64,000 nt of DNA, taken from positions 1,736,001-1,800,000 of the forward strand of contig JAEUWY010000020.1 in NCBI GenBank assembly GCA_022059125.1, in the 5' to 3' direction. Under the pieces are notes generated by a model. That model was not told where the DNA came from. It ran no database searches and saw only the letters and a program-made list of their open reading frames with translations. Positions 45,386 through 55,911 of this stretch are shown here, piece after piece; position 1 is the stretch's first letter, and every line of letters begins with the position of its first letter. The position numbers and the translations under genes are program-made. Origin of the DNA: Corynespora cassiicola (lineage: Eukaryota; Ascomycota; Dothideomycetes; Pleosporales; Corynesporascaceae).

Positions 45386-46044
45386 GATGGCTAACGAGGG
45401 TAGGATACAAAGGAAAGGATTGGTGGTCGAGCTGACTGGAGAGGAAATTGGTGGTCTGTGGGGTTGGAGAGGGAGCTTGAGTCGGGCCTGACAGTCGGCT
45501 CGTCATTGTGAGACTTGGCAAACAAGCTCGGGCCCCATCACGTGTTCAAACTGTGGTCGGCGCCCGCTGTTACGTCAACGGTAGATACGTTAGTCTAGTC
45601 AGGTAGTACAGATCCAGCTGCTGTGTACCATTTGGTAATGGTAAAATTTAGTCCGAGTGTCTTGTTTCTAACCCAGGAGCACTCTGAACCGAAAATCTTT
45701 CTCGGTTGTAACTTTACACCAAAGTTGGTCAGGTCGAGACACTCCAATTTTGTGTACGTACAGGTACTAGATTCCACACTCACTATACTCGGCCAGAATA
45801 CAAGAAAGCATACCAAAAGTAGTTTTATGAGCTGCCTCCAGATGTCACTCTAAAGTTTCTTCAAATGCCGCCAATAAGATGTGCTATGGATGCATTACCT
45901 AGCCATATCCTAACTGCTTGACCTGAGGATCAGATAGTCAATCATTTGAAATGAACTTTGATATTTTAATTACCACCTTTGATGCCCTGAGTCAAAGAAT
46001 CATCCTAAATGAGACGCTAGCTCTTATCATTTATTGAACCTTTC
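45386..46044. other. intergenic, no gene recognised
   Basis: Promoter of the KEN-box gene at the left, 3' flank of the DUF3602 gene at the right. A 73-codon minus-strand frame at 45816-45595 has three Cys but no supported start or signal peptide. Confidence 0.45.
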
Positions 46045-46612
46045 TCACCATCCCCTACCCGCCTTTGTGCCTCCGAGCAAAGCAGCCCCGGGCTTTTGCA
46101 ACCCCGCTTCAACATCCCTCTCCGCCTCTCCCCTGACCTTCTCCTTGACCTTCTCCTCCGCCTCCCGGCTTGCCTGCTCCTTGCTCTCATCCCTCCATAC
46201 GAAATTTCCAGCCCCACCTCTTCCTGCTCTGGCAACGGGGAGTTCTTGACCCTCTGGATGCCAGGGGGTACTGACTTGCGGCCTTGAACTAGTAGGAATT
46301 GCTGTTGAATCTGCGGGCTGCGAAAATGAACCTGCTTTCTCGAGCTCAGACGGTTGATACCAGTTCCCTGCGCCACCTCTGCCTGTGTGGGCATATTCTT
46401 GGGCCTGAGTTTGTGATGAGGTAGATGTAAGTGGCGGTGCTGCCGAAGAAGCGAGAGAGCGGTTGGCCTCCAGGTCCTAGAAAGGTGTTGGCCTGCGATT
46501 AGGGATGGCTAGAGAAGGTGAATCTACTAACATCTGCGACCTTGCGGCTCTGCTCCTTCACCTGCTCATCGCTGACAATATTTCCGGCACCGCCGCGACC
46601 CCAGGAAGGCAT
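46045..46612 (-). CDS. DUF3602 protein (Par32-like), three GRGGAGN motifs
   Basis: Predicted 170 residues, split by a 55-nt intron: exon 1 46612-46532 (MPSWGRGGAGNIVSDEQVKE, ending KVAD), exon 2 46476-46045, phase 0. Three copies of GRGGAGN stand at about residues 5-11, 53-59 and 101-107, the hallmark of DUF3602. The rest is polar and disordered, and the C-terminus is charged (EAEEKVKEKVRGEAERD) ending AGRGW. In budding yeast the family member Par32 is phosphorylated under TORC1 control and inhibits ammonium permeases; a similar signalling role is possible but not shown here. The donor is GTTAGT and the acceptor TTTCTAG. Confidence 0.88.
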
Positions 46613-47483
46613 GACGGTTTATGGAATTTACTAAAACTGCGAGCACCAATCGATTGTATTTGTTTTTTTATAATTGGTGTGTTGAGTCGTACGTGGGAGA
46701 GTTTTGCCGCGGCTGTTTGATTAAGACAATGGGTAGGTTGTGAGAAGCTTCTCTCAGAGTTGGAAGTGGAAGAAAGGAAGTCAAGAAGGATGCGATCGGA
46801 GCAAGGTTGCGGGCCAGTGCCGCAGGGACTAGGGAACAGGTGCGCCGAGGGGGCCGTCACATGGCTTCTGCTTTGCAAAGGCCCTGGATGGTGTGGACGG
46901 AACCGCGTGGGAGGGGTGGCATTCGTTGTCTTTGGGTTCAATCAGTGGGGAACGTACACCAACCGAATTTGTCATAGAAACGATCGTCTTGGCGCGATAA
47001 GGAGACCACCAGAATAATGTTCTTAACATTAGTTGTAATGGTGGAACCTAGTCCAACATGCGATATATCGGTGCCTAGGTAGATAATCAACCATTCCGTT
47101 ACCAAATTCCAGACACATGGTTCACATTTTGGTCACTCTACCAAGCACAGATTTTGAAGAGAGGAATAAATGACTCGATACAGACTCGACAAGAGCTACC
47201 GATTATAAAATCGCCATTGCCTAAAAGCCCTACCCGACCGTAGTGGGAAAAAGAGGGAAGCTCATATAAAAACGCACCCACTCAACCACATCCCCGTAGA
47301 GACCGTGGGAAACAGAACAGCTCAATCTGAGCACGCCAGAAACAAATCAAAATACATAAACCACAAACCCGAGGATGCCCACTCGTGCCGACCGAAGTCA
47401 TCAAAAGCAACACCATTAACGCCTGTCCTAGTCGGAAGATCTCTTCGACGACTTAGTCATAACGGTTCGTAGCAATTGAAATT
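46613..47483. other. intergenic, no gene recognised
   Basis: Promoter of the DUF3602 gene and 3' flank of pacC. Minus-strand frames here lack motifs. Confidence 0.45.
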
Positions 47484-49559
47484 TTATTCCCTACCCTCCT
47501 GCACAGCGCGCAGAACGGGATATAGGTTGTGGGCATCGTCGTTTTCTCTTGATTCGTGCTTAACGTCGTCCTCATCATCCGAGACGAAGTCATGAGCCTC
47601 TAACCTCTCCTTGAGGAAAGCCCTCAGTCGCTCGATAGTTCGGATGTTCTCGACCCAGGGTTGTGACGAATCACCAGGCGTCTCAGTAGAGGCGGTAGAT
47701 ACCTGGCTGGGCGAGCGCAGCGATAGAGCAGGATCAACCTTGGGAGAGTGGATGGCCAACTGGTTAACAGTGTGGTGGAGACTATCCTGCTCAGAGTTGC
47801 GGCGGGAGTCCTTGGCGGAAGCAGCATCGTCGGTATCCATCTGATCACTTCCGCGCCTGTCTGGAGCAGCCTTCTGAAGAAGGTTGCCAGAGTAACGACG
47901 GCGGCCATCAGCGTCAAAAGCAGGCGCAAGGCCAGAAGAGGGCGCGGCAGCAGACATGTCGGACATGGCGCTAACAGACGGCAGAGTGGGGTACATGCTG
48001 CCCATGGAAGCCCTCGAAGTCGGTGAGACGGTGCTGGCGTTGTTTCCAGATCCAGGAGAGTGCTGAGAGCTATAGGACAAGACGCTGCTGGCCGGGGTCA
48101 AGGCCGGAGTTTCGGTGCTTGCGGAAGCAACGGCAGTGGCGTGCGAGGACTGAGCGTGAGAAGTGGCAAGGCCCGGAGGAGAGTGGCTTGAGCGGAAGGC
48201 GGCACCAGTGTGCACGTAGTGGGCGCCGGGCTGCTGGACACCTGCGGCAGCGGCATGGTTGGGGTTCTCGTACACGGTGCTCTGGAGCTGCTCCAAGAAC
48301 TGGTCGATGTTCAAAAGATCGCTCTTGGTCCTCAAGTTAGGCAGAGGAAGGGAATATGGGTGCATGGGCGGGTGCGAAGCCTGGGCAACCATGGTGCCAC
48401 CATGTCCGTAGTCAGACATGCCAGCTCCCTGGTAGCCGCCAATGACGGGGAGGGGAATTCCCTGGAGGCCCATCAGGCGCTGGCCGACATCGTAGTAGGT
48501 GGAGGGATCAATGGCGCGGCGCTTGGCGTCGCCAAAGAACTCGTTCAAGGCATCATATGCAGCGCGCTTACGGATCTCGTACGAGTCGTTGAGCTGCTGC
48601 TGCTGGTTGACAGCATAGTAGACGGGGCCATAGGCAGAGTTCTGGGGCGGGCCGCCGTAGAAGCCTCCGGGAGCACCGCCGGGATGCTGCTGGCCGTAGG
48701 CTCCGTTGGGGCCAAGTGCACCTTCGGGGTAGTTGTATCCGCTCGCTGTAGCGGCAAGCGCCTGCAAGTCAGCGACCACTATGACGGCGAGTTAGATTTG
48801 GAAAAGAAAAGGGAGTACATGGGCAGCCATGGACTGTAAGGTCTTTGGTGCGAATAAAGGAGAGGGTGGCTTACGTTTGCCGCCCTGGCCTGGGTAGCCT
48901 GGGCCACCGTGGGGACCACCACGGTTGGGCTCGGGGGAGCGAAGCAGGACGGAGTCGTCGGCGTGGGTCTTGACGTGCTTCTTCAGATCCTGGGGGCGCT
49001 TGAAAGCCTTGCCGCAGAAGTCGCACTTGTGCGGCTTGAGCGGGACGTGGACGCGAATGTGCGACGTGATGTGATCGCGCTTCACGGTGGTAGTGCGGCA
49101 GTTGCCCCACTGGCACGTCAGGTTCAAGTTGTTGGTGCTCTTGCGGCCAACATGGCGCTCGCAGACGTGGTCCTAGTCGAGGGTCAGCATGTGTTGGGTC
49201 ACGTGGGTGCAAAAATGCGTGGGTGACAGCGTGTTGCGCGCCGGCGCGAGAGACAGTTCGGGCGCCAAAGAAGTGCGGGCAACTGGCAGAGCTACAGGAT
49301 CGAGGTCGCGTGGGAGGGACGCGTCGGGCGAGCCAAGAAGTCGACGGGACAAAAGCGGACTTACATAGAGCTGTTCAGCGGACGGGCAGCGCTCGCCGCA
49401 GCTCTGCCACTGGCAGACGAGCTGGTCGCTGGGGACGCCCTGGGCAGCAGGCGTGGGCGGGTTCTGCTGGGTGGGCGTGCCCTGAGGCTGGGCCTGGGGC
49501 GTCGAGGTGGTAGCGGTCGCAGGCACAGCAGGCTGCGCGGCGGCAGGTTGGTCGCTCAT
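47484..49559 (-). CDS. pacC: pH-response zinc-finger transcription factor PacC/Rim101
   Basis: Master regulator of ambient-pH response, activated by two-step proteolysis at alkaline pH; 595 residues. Exons on the minus strand: 49559-49365, 49172-48875, 48778-47484; introns of 192 and 96 nt, phases closing. Three C2H2 fingers are built across the first splice: [28 protein letters not shown], then [25 protein letters not shown], then [23 protein letters not shown]. The second splice gives [19 protein letters not shown], a PacC landmark. The C-terminal half has two YPxL motifs for PalA/Rim20 binding (SMYPTLPS and, near the end, NLYPVLRAV). Between them lies the signalling-protease box region [19 protein letters not shown]. 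All parts needed for Pal/Rim control are present. Confidence 0.97.
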
Positions 49560-52500
49560 GTCGTCGTGGTTGACGGGTAGACGATGTGGTGTCTTGGTGC
49601 TTGGCGCTGGAGAAGAGCCGGAGGCTTGGAGGGAGAGCAGGTGCGATTGCTGACCAGGCCAACAGAACGCAGACGATCAAAAAGTAAAGGACTCGCAGAC
49701 CCGCAGGGCAGGAGAGGCTATGCGTCGGCGAGGGGGTAGAGAGAGTGAAAGACGGGCGAGTGAGGGGGGAAGGGATCAAATGTAGGAAGGCAAGCGGGGA
49801 GGAAGGCTGGGCCGGCGGAACCAAGCCCAAGAAATAATCGCGGTATTCACGGGCGCCCAGCTCAGCCCCGTTCTCGAAGTCTGGGCGCGGCGCTAGGCAG
49901 GAGCGTCGCGCAAGCGGCCCGGCCATTGGCCAGCGCGCGCCGCCGGATGAGACTGCTTGGTGTGCCGGCAGGGATTGGCGCCTTGGCGGGCTTGGCGCCT
50001 CATCAATCTTGGAAGCCACATTATGCCGCCCTCGGCCACCGGCGCGCCCCTGGGCAGAGACGGGCCACACCACCCACACCACCCACGCCCGCGCCAGCGG
50101 CCCAGAGCCCACGACGCCCAGAGGCAGCGCTGCATCCTCGCTCGCTGCATCACGCTGCCCGGGTGCTCCTCGGGCACACCGCGCTGCGACACCACCGCGG
50201 GCGCCCGCCGAGGACAGCGCAGGGCCTCGATATGCCTCGTCTGTGCGCCCGTCTGCGCCTGCCTGTGCCTGCCTGCGCCCGTGGGTGCGGCTGCCCTCGC
50301 TCAGCTCGCTCGCCATGACGATCGCCCTCCTGGCCCGAAACATCCGCTCTGGCCAAGGTCGGGATTTCTTGGGGCCTTGGACCTCGCCGGAGGTCTTGGG
50401 GCGCTGGCGGAATGCTAAGTCGTCATCGCGCCCTCCCTCCAGACAGCCGTGGCGACACGCATCGCCTCGTCTGTCGCCCTCGTCGCCGTCGCCGTCGCCG
50501 TCCCGTGCAGAGCGCAGCCCCCAGCCAGTCCGCACCCGGCGGCCGCCATGCCCTCCAGCGCCAGCACCAGGAGCAGCAGCATGATTGCGCGCGACTGCAG
50601 GCATCGCTTACCGGCCGTCGTATGATGCCCTGGCCCAATCGCGACGCGCTGCGCGACTGGCTGTCGACTCGATACAGCGTTTGCCCGTCGCCATCCTTGT
50701 GACAGCATCACGTTTCAGTGGCTGTCTGGCCTTCCACTGTTTCGCCGTCCCCTCTGTCGGTGCTTTTCTTGGCTATCCATCGCTGCCTCCCTTTCCTTCC
50801 ACCGTTCCCTTTAGCCTGAGCCTATCCATCCTCGCCATCCACCTCGCCCGGCCGCTGCCCGGCCGCTGCCCGCCGAGCCTGCTATGACTTTCCTCCGCTT
50901 CGGGTCCTCGCCAGGTACTGCCCCCTCAAGGTGCCCGATGATGCTCTCGTGTCGAACCACTGTGGAGTCCCCGCATTCAGCCCGCCCATATCGCCCATAC
51001 TCATGTGCGAAGGCCTTCACGGTGGGACCGGCCCGACACGTACCTGTCGTCCTCCGATTCCTCTCCTGAGCGACCAGGGTGGGAAAAGCTTCCTGTAGTT
51101 TGTCTTGGGAGCATACAAGGCCTTTACGTCGGATGTCCTGGCCATTCACTCCGGGTCTCAAGTCTGGTACCAGCATGGCAGGAGTCCTTGGAAGCCCTTT
51201 GGTCTACCTAGTGCGCTGGTGTGTCCATGAGTGCCGATGCGTGCTTTCTCCAAGACAAGATCTTTGCGGCCGCCTTGAAATGACTTTGCATGCCAACATA
51301 CCCTCCGCTTCTCATCCAACGTTGCTCTTCTCTCCCGCAAAAGGAGGCCTCAGCCTGTAGTCTCTACCTGCAGCAAACTGGCCTCAGGACCTGACATGTT
51401 GAAACTCACGCGTCTATTAAGGCATCATATAACCGCCCTTATAACCCCCATGTCTCATTCTGTCAACCTAATAGAGTGGTCCTGACTTTCTCCTTTCGGT
51501 AGTCAGCCAGTCTTCCGCTGTCACACTCGCCCACGTTTCGATCCATGGTCTATCCAGCTCGAAACACTCTGGGTCGAAAGCAGTACACGGGCTCCGCCGA
51601 CCCCTCCACCACCTACAAACCTTGCCATCGCCAGTGCGGATCCTGCTTGATTCCGTTGGGCGATGCAATATGAAAGAATTAGAGGCCTTCATTTACACGC
51701 AATACTTGTGATATGACCTTTCACAGCACACCAACATCGACCTCGCCCTGTCCAGTCGGCGCCAATCCAGTCTAATTTTGGAAGCCATCGACATCAACGG
51801 TCACTTCATGTCATGCCCACACTTACTAGTGAAATTCCGCCGAGGCCGGGATGTGTCGCAACTGACTTTACTGACGCCGACGGTTTAGGGCGAATGGGTC
51901 TGATCTCTCAGAGGTCAATCTACTCCAGATCAACTACCCTACACCTCCAACATAGGCTCTCTGAGCACGGTCGCAAAACCCAATACCAAGTCCTTCCCAT
52001 CGATCTAGTCCCATCGCTCGACACTGTACCAAGATGCGAGTCCATGAATGTGCCGACTCCACTCGCTTCAAACACGGCCTCAACAAGCCTGTTCCTGTCC
52101 TCCTTCATGTGCGGCGGGCCAAGCGCCCCTCCCTGCCGAGACCGCCAAGCACCCGAAGTCTGGTGGATACCAAGAGCTCAGAAAGAGGACCGCCGAGACT
52201 GCCCAGCGGTTTTGAGGGATTTGGCGGTCTTGGCTGATATAGATTGGCCTGTTGGCCTGTGTGTATGGGGATTGTGGAGAGGGGCTTTGAGGCTGTGCAA
52301 AGTGTCAGCGGGATAGGAGACAGGACATGGCAAAGATTGCAATTTTATTTGCTGGTCCCGACCGAAACTTTGCAGACGGACTGACGACGCCCCAATTTAA
52401 CCAGTTTGCCATCGCTAGGCGACTTCCAAATCAGGACCTCATCTCCTAGAGCGCAGCCAACCTGTACTTACCAACAGGTTACGGATGCAGTCTCCCTTAC

Positions 52501-55339
52501 CCAAGCCTATGGTATGACAGCCCCCTCCGTTTTTTCAACGTTAGCGCTCGTTCTTCGTCGGCGGGTCGAGGTCAAGGTGGTTGCTGGAAGCCCACAACAT
52601 CCAGATTGTTCCAAAGCACCAAGCCCAGGGGCGCTAATGTCCCCAACCCATTCGACAGCATCAGCCAGTGGGCTACACATTAGTACTACACATAAACGCT
52701 ACACATGCCCTTAATTCGGAAGCAAAATCAAGTTTCCACCAATTTTGCGGGCCCTTCCGGGGGGGTTCCCGCTGCTACGGCAATCATGGCACGATGCCTG
52801 ATGCATCCATCTCGTAAAGGAGTGGTGACAAGTTGACATGTTGCGACAAGGCGCATGCGCCCACGGTTCGCATGCACCAGCCTCAGGCAAGAGAGGCACC
52901 GCCGCGTGGCACCGACGTATGTAGACCCTGTGCATCCTCTTCCCATCGCCCATTTGCGGGGAACGGAATCCTTGGAGTACCTTGGGCGCTCGGGCACGGC
53001 GAGCCTTGCCGGGCCATGAAGTCATACCAAGCAGCGTCAGCTCAACGGGCGGGCGACGGGCCCCCTCGATTCGCAGTCCGACAAGCCTGCCGCTCCACGT
53101 GGAGCTTCTTGTACCTAGAGCCCGCCGGCAGGCTTCCCAGCGCGCTGGACATTGGGTTCTGGTGGAGTGGTCTAGCCGGCCCTCTCTGCACGCTGATGTC
53201 GTGCGCCGCGCTCGCCCGATCGATGGTTGGGTAAGCGGCAAGCGGCAGGCTACGGCGGGCGGCGCGTGCTTTTTTCTTCGCACCCAAGTTTCCACTCAAA
53301 GAGGAGGGAGAAAAAAGAACATGCTCACCCAAGATGGGGGGGAAAGGAGGGAACGGGGGGCAGACGGTGCGGCGCTTGAGGGCTTAGGAGCAATGCATCC
53401 GACCCTAAGAAGGTTTTGCCTTTTGGAGGTTCCAAGGTTGGCACGCTGTGCCTCCTCGGCCTTGGTGTGCCGAGCTCTCCGCAACGGACAAGATTTCGGG
53501 GTTCCAAGAGCGGAACTTGGGGACGAGAAATCCAATCGAGCGCCAAGCCGTGCCCGCGTGCGTGCTGGGCTGCCGCTGCGCTGCGCTGCGCTACGACGTG
53601 CCCTCTCACACGCGGCCTCATTCGCTTGCATTGATGCGTGCGTAACTATGTGTGGCTGTCTCATGCGGCGCTTTTTTCTTTGGCAAGTGGCTGGGTTGTC
53701 GTGGGAGTGTGGTGGGGGAGGGGGGGGTCGTGTGATGATGGGCCTGGCTAGCCACGCCGATGAAGACAAGCAGCAGCAGGTATCGATGCGGAAGCATGTC
53801 ACGACGTCTGGCGGGCACCTTTGCCTTGGCCAGACGACCGCCCTCCGCTAAGCGGTCGTACGATATGAAGTAATCGTACAGTAGGCGATTTATAGTAGGT
53901 GATGGCTCCGTCTGCGTTGGGAAAGGTGGGTGCAGTGCTTGCTATGCTTGCGTTCTACTATTGTCTGCTACCAGACTGCCCTTCCAGCCTTGATCGCTTT
54001 CGCTTTCGACTTGGCTCTCTCCCTCTCTCTCCGCGCGCGTGCGCGTGTGTGGCTTCGCTCAGCTGGATGAATTGCTCCGGAGTGAGCACTAGCGTCTGCG
54101 TCGCCTTGGTTTTCGGTTTGTGCCCACGAGGCCGCGTCGAGAGGCTTTGTCATGGCACAAAGGCTGCATGCGTCTTCCGCCCTCGGGAGCTGCGCCACGG
54201 GTTGGCAAAGGACACCCTTTAAGCTGCTCCGATGAATACTGCAGCATCTTGGATTTCCAGCCACGCTGACCAAGTTTCCGGATATGGGGGTATTGGCTTG
54301 ACAGTGGTGGCTTGTGAAGATTACGCTGCGCCAATACACATGTACATGTGAGACCATCTACATCATGTGTCTGCCTCCGGGTGGGTCGCGTTTGGGCCTG
54401 CTGGACGTGCCTAGCTTGATATCAATGTTCGCTGCTAACTACTGAAGGAGCGTATATGAGTCACTCCCGTATGGTCCTCGGTTCATCTTCTTGTCGATGT
54501 CAAAGTAGGGGCCTGAATGTGCACGTAGGCGTAGTACAGAGACTGAGCGTTCTTACCTTGCTGAGGAACTGCTAGAGCTTTGAGCAGGGAACAGTCCATA
54601 CAAGACTTTGTTGTTTCGTTATTGCAACACAAGTACCTCCCTTGCCGAAGCAGAGTAATTTTGTGGCCACGAAGCAAAAAGTACCCCAGTCGTTGCATTT
54701 GGGTGTAGAGTAGTGTCATCAAGTAACAGTCACGAGCTATTCTCCAACTATACGAACATCATTTGTAAAAGTTCGCAGATCATTCACAGAGAAATTAGTA
54801 AACTATGCGCTTTATCTTCTCTTTCCCTGGTTCTTGAAAAATGGCGAATGATCTCATATTGCCTATGGGTTGATGGCTTCTGCTTAGAATCAAAGGAAAG
54901 TCGTAGAGTGTTTCTCAATGTGGACAACACCTATTAATCGCCAATCCCCTTCATCCAATCCTCGACATGAAGAGAGCTCTCGCTAATCACAGTAACATGT
55001 GGTGCCCAATAATTATAAGTGCTCTTTTCAGTAAATCAACCCTACATTAAAGCCCATGTTCGTGATAATATTGACAAGGACGCTACTGATTTGTGCAGGG
55101 AAATAACTCCAGGGACTTATTTTAAAGTAAAATCTGATACATCTTGCTGCCTGTATCCATCTACTTCTATTAATTGTATTTATATTAAGGTGCTACCTCC
55201 AAAGATAACAGGTTTCAACTACACGGTGTATAAGGAAGTCATTATGGTTCGGAATGCTCACTAGCCACGTGCTTGATTTCCCTCTCCTTCTATTCTTACA
55301 CGTTACACCATAATATTGACTCATCGAGTTGGCACAAGT
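49560..55339. other. 5.8-kb gene-free stretch upstream of pacC
   Basis: No gene supported. Overlapping frames of 100-400 codons on both strands between 49.6 and 53.9 kb follow from high GC and lack motifs. The base composition changes from GC-rich (49.6-54.4 kb) to AT-richer (from about 54.5 kb). An 81-codon frame at 55019-55264 (plus) carries DLCREITPGTYFKV and a SCCLYPS motif. It follows a possible acceptor TTTTCAG and could be a remnant exon of a cysteine-bearing secreted protein, but I see no matching first exon. Confidence 0.45.
49982..49996 (-). promoter_or_regulatory. paired PacC sites (GCCAAG x2) upstream of pacC
   Basis: GCCAAG occurs twice on the minus strand, at 49987-49982 and 49996-49991, about 430 nt before the pacC start. 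A third copy on the plus strand is at 50352-50357. GCCARG is the known PacC recognition sequence, so these may mediate self-regulation. Six-base sites can occur by chance; the close pair is the stronger evidence. Confidence 0.5.
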
Positions 55340-55346
55340 TATAAAA
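55340..55346 (+). promoter_or_regulatory. TATA box of the small secreted cysteine-rich gene
   Basis: TATAAAA, 112 nt before the ATG at 55452, followed by a CT-rich leader. Confidence 0.55.
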
Positions 55347-55451
55347 TACGGTTCTTCCCTCGATTCCTTCTCCTCTACTCAACCATTCACCAGCAATCCG
55401 TGGCTTGTTCTCCAAATCTTCGATTCGAATACCTCAAGATAAATCACAATA

Positions 55452-55911
55452 ATGAAGCTCCTCCTCCTCCTCCTCCTCCTCCTCCTCCTCATTGTTGCAG
55501 CATTAGCTGCTCCCATCTCCGCAATCCCGGCTAGTTCCGACGCGTCCGAGGTTTTTCCTCGCGTAAACCGCAAGTGTGACAAGTGCTTCGGTGCCTACTA
55601 CGATGCTGCAATGGTAAGAATGGCTGTTCCTCATATCCTTGTGCTCCTTTGCGCATACTCCTTCAGCAGGGAAAGGAAAGAGCTGACACACATCCAGAAA
55701 TGCGATGGAGACTTCAGATCTGACCACTGCCATCTCGAAGGCTGTCGTTGGATGTGCAAAGTATGTATACCTCTCTCCTCATGTGTATGTGCTTGTGCAC
55801 TTATCTAATGTGTCGAAGCGATACCCGGAATGCAGTCGGTGCGATAACTCATGCGATTGCAAACAGCTACCTCCCCCCGATCAAGGCATGGAGGAGGGTG
55901 ACGATGCCTAG
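55452..55911 (+). CDS. small secreted ten-cysteine protein, effector candidate
   Basis: Predicted 105 residues from three short exons: 55452-55613, 55698-55760 and 55819-55911. Both joins are phase 0, across introns of 84 nt (GCTGACAC branch) and 58 nt. The N-terminus is a signal peptide whose core is 11 consecutive Leu, then IVAALAAPISA. Exon 1 ends with a CDKCFGAYYDAAM unit, exon 2 holds KCDGDFRSDHCHLEGCRWMC and exon 3 RYPECSRCDNSCDC. Ten Cys fall in the mature chain, an even number that suits disulphides, and the tail is acidic (GMEEGDDA). Size, secretion signal, Cys content, TATA promoter and a gene-poor AT-richer setting fit a host-interaction or antimicrobial protein. No family recognised. 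A Kex2-like RVNRK site lies before the first Cys. Confidence 0.8.
55458..55490 (+). repeat. (CTC)11 microsatellite coding for the signal-peptide leucines
   Basis: Eleven perfect CTC codons, residues 3-13 of the secreted protein. Slippage by whole units keeps the frame and changes only signal-peptide length. Confidence 0.95.

Noticed and set aside
49375..50604. 409-codon minus-strand frame overlapping the first exon of pacC
   Set aside because: It is in a different frame from the zinc fingers and is Arg/Ala/Gly-rich, as expected from GC-rich promoter DNA.
52982..53851. 289-codon plus-strand frame
   Set aside because: Arg/Ala-rich with no motif, with comparable frames on both strands over the same bases.
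55019..55264. 81-codon frame with four Cys, candidate secreted protein
   Set aside because: No signal peptide in this frame and no compatible upstream exon found; kept only as a possible remnant.
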